DNA of 64,000 nucleotides, from positions 180,279-244,278 of the forward strand of contig NZ_SMRP01000012.1 in the NCBI RefSeq assembly GCF_004353915.1, in the 5' to 3' direction. The notes under the pieces were generated by a model. It had not been told where the DNA came from. It was given only the letters and a program-made list of their open reading frames with translations, and did no database searches. The stretch comes from Paraburkholderia silviterrae (GTDB taxonomy: Bacteria; Pseudomonadota; Gammaproteobacteria; Burkholderiales; Burkholderiaceae). The first letter of the stretch is position 1; every line of letters starts with the position of its first letter. The translations under genes were made by a program, and so were the position numbers. Below, piece by piece: positions 18,162 through 26,514 of the stretch.

Positions 18162-19106
18162 ATGACCGCACTCGTTATTGCAGAACACGACAACGCTTCC
18201 ATCAAGAGCGCCACCCTGAACACGATTACCGCCGCCGCGGCCTGTGGCGGCGAAGTCCACGTGCTGGTGGCAGGCGAAGGCGCCGCAGCCGCTGCCCTGG
18301 CGGCCGCGCAGATTGCCGGCGTGGCGAAGGTCGTCCATGCCGACGGCGCATCGTTGAAGGACGGTCTCGCCGAGAATCTCGCGGCCCAGGTGCTGGCCAT
18401 TGTTGCCAACAGCGCCGGCAGCTACACCCATCTCCTGTTCCCGGCCACCGCCGCCGGCAAGAACGTCGCGCCGCGTGTGGCGGCGAAACTGGATATGGCG
18501 CAGATCAGCGACGTCACCCGGGTGGTGAGCGGCGATACCTTCGAGCGCCCCATCTACGCGGGCAACGCCATCGCCACCGTGCAATCGGGCGATGCCGTCA
18601 AGGTCGTCACCGTGCGTACCACGGGCTTCGACGCGGCGCCGGCCACCAGCGGCAGCGCGCAGATCGAAACCGTGGCGGCCGTGGCCGATTCCGGCAAGAT
18701 CCGCTTCGTGAGCCGCGAAGTGACGAAGAGCGACCGGCCCGAACTGACGGCGGCCAAAATCATCGTCTCGGGCGGCCGCGCGCTCGGCAGCGAAGAGAAG
18801 TTCCAGGAAGTCATCACGCCGCTGGCGGACAAGCTCGGCGCGGCGATCGGCGCATCGCGCGCGGCCGTGGACGCGGGCTACGCGCCGAACGACCTGCAGG
18901 TGGGCCAGACCGGCAAGATCGTGGCGCCGCAGTTGTACATCGCCTGCGGTATCTCGGGTGCGATCCAGCACCTGGCGGGCATGAAGGATTCGAAGGTGAT
19001 CGTGGCGATCAACAAGGACGCCGAGGCGCCGATCTTCAGCGTGGCCGACTACGGCCTCGAGGCCGATCTGTTCACGGCGGTGCCTGAACTGGTCAAGGCG
19101 CTGTAA
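18162..19106 (+). CDS. etfA: Electron transfer flavoprotein subunit alpha
   Basis: 314 residues. The N-terminus MTALVIAEHDNASIK and the C-terminal FAD-binding domain (VGQTGKIVAPQLYIACGISG, then AINKDAEAPIF) are characteristic. Of two in-frame ATGs, 18162 is preferred: AAGGAG lies 9 bases upstream, against only 3 for the ATG at 18156, and homologues begin MT.LVIAEHDN. It pairs with EtfB encoded just upstream. Confidence 0.96.
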   Translation: MTALVIAEHDNASIKSATLNTITAAAACGGEVHVLVAGEGAAAAALAAAQIAGVAKVVHADGASLKDGLAENLAAQVLAIVANSAGSYTHLLFPATAAGKNVAPRVAAKLDMAQISDVTRVVSGDTFERPIYAGNAIATVQSGDAVKVVTVRTTGFDAAPATSGSAQIETVAAVADSGKIRFVSREVTKSDRPELTAAKIIVSGGRALGSEEKFQEVITPLADKLGAAIGASRAAVDAGYAPNDLQVGQTGKIVAPQLYIACGISGAIQHLAGMKDSKVIVAINKDAEAPIFSVADYGLEADLFTAVPELVKAL

Positions 19107-19130
19107 CGCCTGAAGCTGTTCGAAAGGAAG

Positions 19131-19161
19131 CTTCCAGCGCTTGATCCATGAGCGCTGGAGG
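19131..19161 (+). terminator. Hairpin after etfA
   Basis: Stem CTTCCAGCGCT / AGCGCTGGAGG (11 pairs, one G-U) with a 9-base loop, 24 bases after the etfA stop. Only a short T-containing stretch follows. It may terminate or attenuate, lowering expression of the downstream hydratase, CoA-transferase and lyase genes relative to ETF. Confidence 0.5.
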
Positions 19162-19199
19162 CGGTTCTATTCCGATTCTCTTGATGGAGCGCGAGGCGT

Positions 19200-20048
19200 A
19201 TGAGTCCTGATAGCCCCGAATCCTTCGATGCCTGGGTAGGCCGCAGCGACGAAAGCGCGGACCGGATCACCGAGGCGCCCGTCCGTCTCATGCAGGCCAC
19301 GCTGGACTATGCGGATGCATCCACTCTGCCAGCAACGCTTGCGCCGCTGTGGCACTGGCTGTACTTTTTGCCGGGCGAGCGCCAGTCCAGCATCGGCCCC
19401 GACGGCCATCCGAGGCGCGGCGGCTTTCTGCCGCCCATTGCACTGCCACGGCGCATGTGGGCGGGAGGGCGGCTGCAGTTTCTGCGTCCATTGCCAGTGG
19501 GCGAACCGATACGGCGTATCTCCACGGTCAAAAGCATTAACAGCAAGTCCGGACGCAGCGGGCAACTGGTGTTCGTGACCGTGCTGCATGAAGTCGGCGA
19601 CGCAAGCGGCATCGCCATTCGCGAGGAGCAGGATATCGTCTACCGCGATGCACCGGTACCTGGGGCGGCGGCTGCCCAGCCTGCGGCGGCGCCCACCGAC
19701 GAGCAATTCGGCCGTCTCGTCACGCCCGCCCCCGTGCTGCTGATGCGCTATTCGGCGCTGACCTTCAACGGGCACCGCATTCACTACGACCGCCCCTATG
19801 CCATGCAGGAAGAGGGCTATCCGGGCCTCGTGGTGCATGGGCCGCTGATTGCCACGCTGCTTATGGAAACGCTGCGCCGCGCGCATCCGCAGAGGTCTGT
19901 CCGCAGTTTCGAATTCAAGGCCGTCAGCCCCTTGTTCGACACTGCGCCGTTCACGGTCAACGGCAAGCTCGAAGGCGGCACGGCGCACCTGTGGGCGCGC
20001 GGTCCCGAGGGGCAGTTGGCCATGCAGGCCAGCGCGCTAATCGAATGA
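19200..20048 (+). CDS. Itaconyl-CoA / mesaconyl-C4-CoA hydratase-like protein
   Basis: 282 residues of the FAS1-like dehydratase (double hot-dog, MaoC-related) family to which Pseudomonas itaconyl-CoA hydratase (Ich) and mesaconyl-C4-CoA hydratase belong. Visible landmarks are the LPRRMWAGGRLQFLRPL segment and the C-terminal half with HYDRPYAMQEEGYPGLVVHG. The family hydrates the double bond of a C5 dicarboxyl-CoA to citramalyl-CoA. Immediately downstream are a CaiB-type transferase and a CitE-type lyase, the same trio as ich-ict-ccl. Assignment of the exact isomer is inference. Confidence 0.75.
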   Translation: MSPDSPESFDAWVGRSDESADRITEAPVRLMQATLDYADASTLPATLAPLWHWLYFLPGERQSSIGPDGHPRRGGFLPPIALPRRMWAGGRLQFLRPLPVGEPIRRISTVKSINSKSGRSGQLVFVTVLHEVGDASGIAIREEQDIVYRDAPVPGAAAAQPAAAPTDEQFGRLVTPAPVLLMRYSALTFNGHRIHYDRPYAMQEEGYPGLVVHGPLIATLLMETLRRAHPQRSVRSFEFKAVSPLFDTAPFTVNGKLEGGTAHLWARGPEGQLAMQASALIE

Positions 20049-20068
20049 CACGAAAGACGAGACAAGCC

Positions 20069-21265
20069 ATGTCAGAACCCAATCGCAAAGGCCCGCTCAG
20101 CGGCCTGACCGTCATCACGCTGGAACACGCGATCGCCGCGCCGTTCTGCACACGTCAGCTCGCGGACCTGGGCGCGCGCGTCATCAAGATCGAGCGCCCC
20201 GGTGTCGGCGATTTCGCGCGTGCCTACGATCACCGCACGCGAGGCCTGGCCTCCCACTTCGTCTGGACCAACCGGTCCAAGGAAAGCCTGACGCTGGACC
20301 TGAAGCAGCCCGCGGCCCAAGCCGTGCTGGGCGAGCTGATCGCCGAAGCCGACGTTCTCGTGCAGAACCTCGCCCCCGGCGCGGCCGCGCGCATGGGTTT
20401 GTCGTTCGAAAAACTGCACGCGAAACACAAGAAGCTCATTGTCTGCGATATCTCCGGCTATGGCGCCGACGGTCCCTATCGCGACAAGAAGGCCTACGAC
20501 CTGCTGATCCAGAGCGAGGCCGCCTTTCTGTCGATCACGGGCACGCCCGAGGAGCCCAGCAAGGCCGGTAACTCGATCGCCGACATCGCGGCCGGCATGT
20601 ATGCCTATACGGGCATTCTGAGCGCGCTGCTGCAGCGCAATCTCAGCGGAGAAGGCTCGCATGTCGAAGTCTCGATGCTCGAAGCGCTGGGCGAATGGAT
20701 GGGCTTTCCCATGTACTACGCCTATGATGGCCAGGAGCCGCCCGGGCGCAACGGCGCGGCGCACGCCACCATCTATCCCTATGGCCCGTTCAAGGCCGGC
20801 GACGGCCGGGTGGTGATGCTGGGCTTGCAGAACGAGCGCGAATGGAAGCTGTTCTGCGAGATCGTGCTGCGTCACCCCGAACTCGCGGCCGATCCGCGCT
20901 TCGACGCCAACGTGCGCCGCGTGGAAAACCGCGCAGCCTTGAAGGCGGTCATCGAGCAGACGTTCGCCGGCCTGAGCGCGCAGGAGGTCATTGCGCGCCT
21001 CGATGAAGCCCAGATCGCCAATGCCGCCGTCAACCAGGTCGGCGATTTGTGGACCCACCCGCAACTGCATGCGCGCGAGCGCTTTGCCGCCATCGGTTCG
21101 CCGGCCGGCGAGTTGCAGGCGCTGCTGCCGCCCGCCAACGTCAACAGTTTCGATGTGCGAATGGATCCGGTGCCCGCGCTCGGAGAGCACAGCGCGGCGA
21201 TCCTGCGCGAACTGGGGCGCTCGGAGGCCGACATCGAAAAACTGCAGGCCGATGGAGTGATCTGA
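20069..21265 (+). CDS. Itaconate/mesaconate CoA-transferase-like (CaiB/BaiF)
   Basis: 398 residues. The family III CoA-transferase motif LEHAIAAPFCTRQLADLGA and Asp172 in NSIADIAAGMYAY mark the active site. In P. aeruginosa an enzyme of this family (Ict) transfers CoA from succinyl-CoA to itaconate, and it neighbours hydratase and lyase genes as here. Succinyl-CoA:mesaconate CoA-transferase is an alternative from the same subfamily. The start at MSEPNRK was chosen because the open frame upstream overlaps the hydratase gene. Three bases separate its stop from the lyase ATG. Confidence 0.78.
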   Translation: MSEPNRKGPLSGLTVITLEHAIAAPFCTRQLADLGARVIKIERPGVGDFARAYDHRTRGLASHFVWTNRSKESLTLDLKQPAAQAVLGELIAEADVLVQNLAPGAAARMGLSFEKLHAKHKKLIVCDISGYGADGPYRDKKAYDLLIQSEAAFLSITGTPEEPSKAGNSIADIAAGMYAYTGILSALLQRNLSGEGSHVEVSMLEALGEWMGFPMYYAYDGQEPPGRNGAAHATIYPYGPFKAGDGRVVMLGLQNEREWKLFCEIVLRHPELAADPRFDANVRRVENRAALKAVIEQTFAGLSAQEVIARLDEAQIANAAVNQVGDLWTHPQLHARERFAAIGSPAGELQALLPPANVNSFDVRMDPVPALGEHSAAILRELGRSEADIEKLQADGVI

Positions 21266-21268
21266 ACC

Positions 21269-22123
21269 ATGTCCTCGACCATTGCATCCGCTGTGCGCCA
21301 CGCGCGCAGCCTGCTATTCGTGCCCGCCACCCGGCCCGAGCGTTTCGCCAAGGCGCTGGATTCGGGAGCCGATTGCATCATCGTCGACCTCGAAGACGCC
21401 GTGGCCGAGGGCAGCAAGGACAGCGCGCGCGAGCAGCTCGCGCAGCACCTGCCGCAACTGACGCCCGCGCAACTGGCGCGCACGATGGTCCGCGTGAACG
21501 CCGTGGGCACGCCGTGGCACGAAGCCGACATCGCGCTGCTGCGGGCTTGGGCGGAGCGGGGCGTGACGGTGATGCTGCCCAAGTCGGAAGATGCTGGCGC
21601 ACTGAGGGCCGTGGCGCAAAGGCTCGGTGGCGCCGCGTGCATCGTGGCGTTGATCGAATCGCTGGCGGGCCTCGACGCGGCCGATGCGCTGGCGCGCGAG
21701 TCGCAAGTTGTGCGCCTCGCCTTCGGCCACCTGGATTTTCAGCTCGACCTCGGCATGCGTGCAACGGCCGAGGAGCCCGAACTGGCCTTTGCGCGCAACG
21801 CGCTCGTGGCAGCGTCGCGTCGCGCCAGGCTGCCCGCACCCATCGACGGCGTGACCACCGACACCGGCAACGCCGAGCGCCTGGCAGCCGATGCCCGGCG
21901 CGCGCGCGCCTTCGGTTTTGGCGGAAAGCTGTGCATCCACCCCTCCCAGGTGGCCGGCGTGAACGAGGCCCTGGGTCATACCGAGGCTGAACTGGCCTGG
22001 GCGCGCCGCGTGCTCGAAGAAGCCGCAAAGCACGGCGGCGAAGCGTTTAGCCTGGACGGCCGCATGGTCGATCTACCGGTGATCCGCGCGGCCGAGGCGA
22101 TTGTCGCCGTCGCGCAAAAATAA
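21269..22123 (+). CDS. CitE-like lyase, probable citramalyl-CoA lyase
   Basis: 284 residues, HpcH/HpaI-CitE TIM barrel. Seen are RSLLFVPATRPERFAKAL, the acidic metal-binding region IIVDLEDAVAEGSKD, ALIESLAGL and the terminal GGKLCIHPSQV. This family cleaves (S)-citramalyl-CoA, malyl-CoA or similar to acetyl-CoA plus a keto acid. With hydratase and CoA-transferase directly upstream, citramalyl-CoA to pyruvate and acetyl-CoA is the best guess. It is the stand-alone form, not a citrate lyase complex subunit, since no CitD or CitF gene is present. Confidence 0.8.
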   Translation: MSSTIASAVRHARSLLFVPATRPERFAKALDSGADCIIVDLEDAVAEGSKDSAREQLAQHLPQLTPAQLARTMVRVNAVGTPWHEADIALLRAWAERGVTVMLPKSEDAGALRAVAQRLGGAACIVALIESLAGLDAADALARESQVVRLAFGHLDFQLDLGMRATAEEPELAFARNALVAASRRARLPAPIDGVTTDTGNAERLAADARRARAFGFGGKLCIHPSQVAGVNEALGHTEAELAWARRVLEEAAKHGGEAFSLDGRMVDLPVIRAAEAIVAVAQK

Positions 22124-22180
22124 TCGCTACCGGCGCCCGTTCCAGCGGCGCGCGGGGCGAGTCTCACTCAAGAAAACACG

Positions 22181-23875
22181 ATGAATAGCAAAGACCTTCT
22201 GGCCCAGTACGGCCCGCGCGAGTCCATGGAGTACGACGTGGCGATCGTGGGCGGCGGCCCCGGCGGCCTGGCCACGGCCATCCGCATCAAACAACTGGCC
22301 GTGGAAAAAGACCAGGACGTCTCGGTGGTGGTGCTCGAAAAAGGCTCCGAGCCCGGCGCACACATCCTCTCGGGCGCCATCATGGACCCCAGGGCGCTGA
22401 CCGAACTCTTTCCAGACTGGCAGGAGCGTGGCGCGCCGCTGAACCAGCCCGTCACCGAGGATGCCTACGTCTTCCTCGGCGAGCGATCGTCCTGGCGCGT
22501 ACCCAACTTGATGCTGCCGCCGTTCGCACACAACGAGGGCAATTACATCATCAGCCTTGGATTCCTGACGAAATGGCTGGCCGAACAGGCCGAGTCGCTC
22601 GGCGTGGAAATCTTCCCGGGCTTTGCCGTAGCCGAGGTGCTTTACAACGACGACGGCTCGGTGAAGGGCGTGGCCACGGGCAACGTGGGCATCGGCAAGG
22701 ACGGCGAGCCTGGCGCGAACTTCCAGTTGGGCATGGAACTGCATGCCCGGTACACGATTTTTGCCGAGGGCGCGCGAGGCCACCTGGGCAAGCAGCTCAT
22801 CTCGCGCTACCGGCTCGATGCAGGGCGCGATCCGCAAAGCTTCGGCATCGGCATCAAGGAGCTGTGGGAGATCGACCCCGCCCGCCACCAGCCGGGTTTC
22901 GTCATGCACTCGGCTGGCTGGCCCATGGACAGCAAGACCTACGGCGGCGCTTTCCTCTACCACCTCGACAGCAACAGGATTGCCGTGGGCTTCGTTACGG
23001 GCCTTGGCTATACCAATCCCTGGCTGAGCCCGTTCGAGGAGTTCCAGCGCTGGAAGACTCACCCCGACATTCGCCGTTATTTCGAGAACGACGAGGGCGA
23101 GATCACGGCGCGACGTCTCTCGTACGGTGCGCGCGCCATCAACGCCAGCGGCCTCAGCGCGTTGCCCAGGTTCGTGTTTCCGGGCGGCGCGCTGGTGGGC
23201 TGCGATGCGGGCTTTCTCAACGTGAGCCGCATCAAGGGCAGCCACGCCGCCATCAAGACCGGCATGCTGGCGGGCGAAGCCGCCTATGCGGCCGTGACGG
23301 CAGGGCGCCAGCACGACGAACTCACCGCCTATCCTGAAGCCTTCGAAGCGAGTTGGCTCTACACGGAGCTGAAGAAAGACCGCAACTTCAAGAACTGGTT
23401 CCGCTATGGCCTGACCACAGGCACGCTAATGAACGGTTTCGAGCAACTCGTGCTGCGCGGACGCATGCCCTGGACGCTGCGTCGCCGCAAGCCCGACCAC
23501 GCCTGTCTCAAGCCGGCCAGCGAGTGCAAGCCCATCGCCTATCCCAAGCCGGACGGCAAGCTGACGTTCGACCGCCTTTCGAGTGTCTTCATCAGCAATA
23601 CCAATCATGAGGAGAATCAGCCCACGCACCTCACGCTAAAGGATGCAGCCGTGCCGGTGACCGTCAATCTGGACCGCTACGCGGGTCCTGAGGCGCGTTA
23701 CTGCCCGGCGGGCGTCTACGAGTTCCTGGACGACGCGATGGAAGGCGGCAAGCGGCTGCGGATCAATGCGCAGAATTGCGTGCACTGCAAGACCTGCGAT
23801 ATCAAGGACCCCACGCAGAATATCGTCTGGGTCACGCCCGAGGGCGGAGGTGGTCCCAACTATTCGGGTATGTGA
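22181..23875 (+). CDS. Electron transfer flavoprotein-ubiquinone oxidoreductase
   Basis: 564 residues, full length. N-terminal FAD motif VAIVGGGPGGLATAIR; central ubiquinone/membrane-associated region; C-terminal 4Fe-4S ligands in YCPAGVYEF and NCVHCKTCDIKDP; the usual end GGGGPNYSGM. A monotopic inner-membrane enzyme that passes electrons from ETF to quinone. Most genomes carry this gene away from specific pathways. Its placement after the lyase gene completes an electron route from dehydrogenase to quinone within one gene run. Confidence 0.95.
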   Translation: MNSKDLLAQYGPRESMEYDVAIVGGGPGGLATAIRIKQLAVEKDQDVSVVVLEKGSEPGAHILSGAIMDPRALTELFPDWQERGAPLNQPVTEDAYVFLGERSSWRVPNLMLPPFAHNEGNYIISLGFLTKWLAEQAESLGVEIFPGFAVAEVLYNDDGSVKGVATGNVGIGKDGEPGANFQLGMELHARYTIFAEGARGHLGKQLISRYRLDAGRDPQSFGIGIKELWEIDPARHQPGFVMHSAGWPMDSKTYGGAFLYHLDSNRIAVGFVTGLGYTNPWLSPFEEFQRWKTHPDIRRYFENDEGEITARRLSYGARAINASGLSALPRFVFPGGALVGCDAGFLNVSRIKGSHAAIKTGMLAGEAAYAAVTAGRQHDELTAYPEAFEASWLYTELKKDRNFKNWFRYGLTTGTLMNGFEQLVLRGRMPWTLRRRKPDHACLKPASECKPIAYPKPDGKLTFDRLSSVFISNTNHEENQPTHLTLKDAAVPVTVNLDRYAGPEARYCPAGVYEFLDDAMEGGKRLRINAQNCVHCKTCDIKDPTQNIVWVTPEGGGGPNYSGM

Positions 23876-23889
23876 GGGAGCATCGGAGC

Positions 23890-23928
23890 GCGGCCTGCTG
23901 CGCCTGGATTTCAGGCGCAGCAGGCCGC
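23890..23928. terminator. Strong bidirectional hairpin terminator
   Basis: Perfect 17-bp inverted repeat (GCGGCCTGCTGCGCCTG and its complement) around a 5-base loop GATTT, placed between the convergent ETF-QO and MmgE/PrpD genes. No T-tract follows on either side, but the stem is exceptionally stable. Confidence 0.75.
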
Positions 23929-23934
23929 CCGGCG

Positions 23935-25353
23935 CTACATGGCCCACATTTCCGTCAGCTCGGTAGTGCTCATGGCTGGATCGAGTCCGCGCAGCGCGAC
24001 GAGCAGCTTCTGAGCCCTTGCAAGGCCCAGCGTTTCGGCGGTTAGCTCCATGAACTTCGCGTCTTGCTCCTGCTCGGGCATCGGGTTGCGGTCGGTGCCG
24101 ATCGGGTTCTCCACGAACACGTGCTCGGAGCGGCCATCCTTGAATGTGACGGTCACGTCGGCCACGAACCGGCCCGGGTACTGCTTCTCAAGCGCGGGCT
24201 CTTCGGTAATGCGGATACTGCGAGCCATCGCTATGACGGGTTCCATATCGACCTTGCCTTGCAGATAGTCGTGGTGAACCCGAAACCCATTGCCTTTGCC
24301 CAGCAGCGTGAAGGCGGCCTGGATGGGCAGGCTGAACTGCACGTGCTCGATATTCTTCGGCTCATAAGCGTTGGTGTTCGCCGTGCCGACGACGACGTTG
24401 AAGTGCGGCGTGATCTTCAGGTGCACGTCGGCGATTTCGGCCTGACGTTCGGCGAACGGGCGCAGTGCGTCGATGTAGGCATGCGTGCAGTAGCAGGCGC
24501 AGTAGGCCTTGAGCCAGACGGTGCCGATCTCGAAGGGCTGCTTGAGCGTAAAGCGCTGTTCGGCAGCTTCGCCTGCCGGACGCTGCAGCAAGGTGCGAAA
24601 AAATCCCTTGTTGCCGCTCAGGAAGGCGCGCGGACCGGTGATGCCGGCACGGGCCATATCGGCGGCCGCCATGCCGTTGCGCGTCCCGATGCCGGCGTGA
24701 ATGCGCTTGATGGAGCCGCCGGTGGAGGTGTACTCGGTGGTGCCCGAGACGTGGCTTAACGCAATGGCCAGCGCGTGGAGCGTGGTCTCGGCGTCGAACC
24801 CGCGCAGCTTGGCGGCGACGGCGGCGGCGCCGAAGTTCGAGAGCGTGCAGTGCGGATGGAAGCCGCGTTGCAGAAGGTCGGGCTGGGCCAGCACGCCCAG
24901 GCGCGCGTAGACCTCATAGCCGGCGACCATCGCTGTGATGACTTCTTCGAGCGACGAACCCATCTCCTCGCCGATCGCGAGCGCTGCCGGGATCACGCAA
25001 CTGCCCGGATGGCTGTAGCTGGGGCCGTGCGCATCGTCGTATTCGAAGCCATGGCCATAGGAGCCGTTGACGAACGCGGCGTCCCCGGCGCTCATGGTCA
25101 GCGCGCAGGCGCTCACGCGGCTCTTGCCCGGCCTCTGCTGCGCGGTTGCGTACTTCAGCAGTTGCCCGGACCAGGGCATCTTCGAGATGCCGATCTGCAA
25201 GGCGATCTGGTCGCGCATCAGCCGGTTCACCCCGGCGTGCGCGCTGGCGTCGAGATGCTCGTATTTCAGCTCCTGAATGAAGCGAACGACTTCCTGCTCC
25301 AGCGGCGGGCAGTTGGCTGGAACGGTGGACGGGGTTTCGTGCTCGGTGGTCAC
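23935..25353 (-). CDS. MmgE/PrpD family protein
   Basis: 472 residues of the family that includes 2-methylcitrate dehydratase (PrpD) and cis-aconitate decarboxylase. Family segments such as FEYDDAHGPSYSHPGSCVIP and HPHCTLSNFGAAAVAAK are clear. The start is GTG at 25351-25353 with AAGGAG six bases upstream; the open frame beyond it is the shadow of the alcohol dehydrogenase gene. It is last in a six-gene operon. The P. aeruginosa itaconate cluster also carries an MmgE/PrpD gene, so a link to the convergent C5 pathway is possible. Substrate unknown. Confidence 0.85.
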   Translation of the reverse strand: MTTEHETPSTVPANCPPLEQEVVRFIQELKYEHLDASAHAGVNRLMRDQIALQIGISKMPWSGQLLKYATAQQRPGKSRVSACALTMSAGDAAFVNGSYGHGFEYDDAHGPSYSHPGSCVIPAALAIGEEMGSSLEEVITAMVAGYEVYARLGVLAQPDLLQRGFHPHCTLSNFGAAAVAAKLRGFDAETTLHALAIALSHVSGTTEYTSTGGSIKRIHAGIGTRNGMAAADMARAGITGPRAFLSGNKGFFRTLLQRPAGEAAEQRFTLKQPFEIGTVWLKAYCACYCTHAYIDALRPFAERQAEIADVHLKITPHFNVVVGTANTNAYEPKNIEHVQFSLPIQAAFTLLGKGNGFRVHHDYLQGKVDMEPVIAMARSIRITEEPALEKQYPGRFVADVTVTFKDGRSEHVFVENPIGTDRNPMPEQEQDAKFMELTAETLGLARAQKLLVALRGLDPAMSTTELTEMWAM

Positions 25354-25388
25354 GAGAATCTCCTTGCTTTCTGGATGCGATCGGGAAA

Positions 25389-26459
25389 TCAGAACAGGAA
25401 TACGCCTTTGCCGCCGGCCTGCGCGTCGAACAGACGATAGGCTTCGTCGGCTTGCTCCAGCTTCCAGCGGTCGGTAAACAGCTTGTCCACGTCCACGCCA
25501 TGATCGGCGACGAAATGGATGCAGTCCTTCATGCTGACCTCCGACATCGTGTACGAGCCCATGATGGTGCGCTGCTTGCCGATCACGTCCTTCATGCCGT
25601 CGACGTTGAGGTTGCCGTTCACGGCCACGAGTGCAATGCGGCCCCACGGGCGCGTGCAGCGCACCGCCTGCTGTTTCGGCACGTCCCCGCCCGCGCAGTC
25701 CATCGCGCAGGTCGCGCCCAGGCCGCCGGTCAGCTTGAGTATGGCTTCGATCGGGTCCTGCTTGCTGCCGTCGATAACGTGGGCCGCGCCAAACGCCCTG
25801 GCGCGTTCGACGCGGTCGGCGGCAATGTCGACGCCAATGACTTCCACGCCCATGGCCGCGGCCAGTTGCACCGCCGATAGACCCACGGGACCGAGTCCGA
25901 ACACGGCGAGCGTGTCGCGCGCGCTGATGTTCAGACGCAGCAGCGCGCCCCACGCCGTACCCGTGCCGCAGGAAACGGCGGCGCCCGTGGCGTACGAGAC
26001 GTCATCCGGCAAATGGACCAGCGACGTCACGGGCACCCGCATGTAGTGCGCGTGGCCGCCATGCTTGATCACGCCATGAATATCCGCTCCGTGGCTGCAC
26101 ATCTGCGTCCAGCCGGTGCGGCAATGGTCGCAGTGCTGGCAGCCTTCGTAGTGGAACACCGCGACGCGGTCGCCCACCTTGAAAGCGCGCGCATCGACAG
26201 CCGCGCCGAGCGCGACGATCTGGCCGCACGGCTCATGGCCGCCGATGATCGGCGTGTCTTCCGACATGCCGCGCGACGCAAGGTCCTTGAAGCCCAGCGC
26301 TTTGATGACGTCGGCGGGCTTGTTGCGATAGAAGTGCAGGTCGCTGCCGCACATCCCCGAAGCCTTCATCTCGATGACCGCGTCGAGCGGACCGGGTGTG
26401 GGATCGTCGAATTCGAGGATGTCGAGTTTTCTTTCGCCCTTGAAAACTACGCCTTTCAT
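25389..26459 (-). CDS. Zinc-dependent alcohol dehydrogenase (MDR)
   Basis: 356 residues. Catalytic-zinc residues lie in SGMCGSDLHFY (Cys37) and GGHEPCG, four structural-zinc cysteines in CQHCDHCRTGWTQMCSHG, and the nucleotide-binding turn in FGLGPVGLSAVQLA with Asp following at VIGVDI, which suggests NAD. It oxidises a secondary or primary alcohol. The start MKGVVFKGER has AGGAGAGA upstream. It lies between an aldehyde dehydrogenase and the MmgE/PrpD gene, so the operon likely takes an alcohol through aldehyde to acid. Confidence 0.9.
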   Translation of the reverse strand: MKGVVFKGERKLDILEFDDPTPGPLDAVIEMKASGMCGSDLHFYRNKPADVIKALGFKDLASRGMSEDTPIIGGHEPCGQIVALGAAVDARAFKVGDRVAVFHYEGCQHCDHCRTGWTQMCSHGADIHGVIKHGGHAHYMRVPVTSLVHLPDDVSYATGAAVSCGTGTAWGALLRLNISARDTLAVFGLGPVGLSAVQLAAAMGVEVIGVDIAADRVERARAFGAAHVIDGSKQDPIEAILKLTGGLGATCAMDCAGGDVPKQQAVRCTRPWGRIALVAVNGNLNVDGMKDVIGKQRTIMGSYTMSEVSMKDCIHFVADHGVDVDKLFTDRWKLEQADEAYRLFDAQAGGKGVFLF

Positions 26460-26514
26460 GTGTCTCTCCTGATTTGTTCTCGTGGCTGGGGCGCACGGCA
26501 GTGGGGGCCGCGCG

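Noticed and set aside
9859..21265. Polyhydroxyalkanoate or fatty acid synthesis cluster
   Set aside because: No synthase, ACP or reductase set is present; ligase, CoA-transferases, dehydrogenases and ETF genes point to catabolism.
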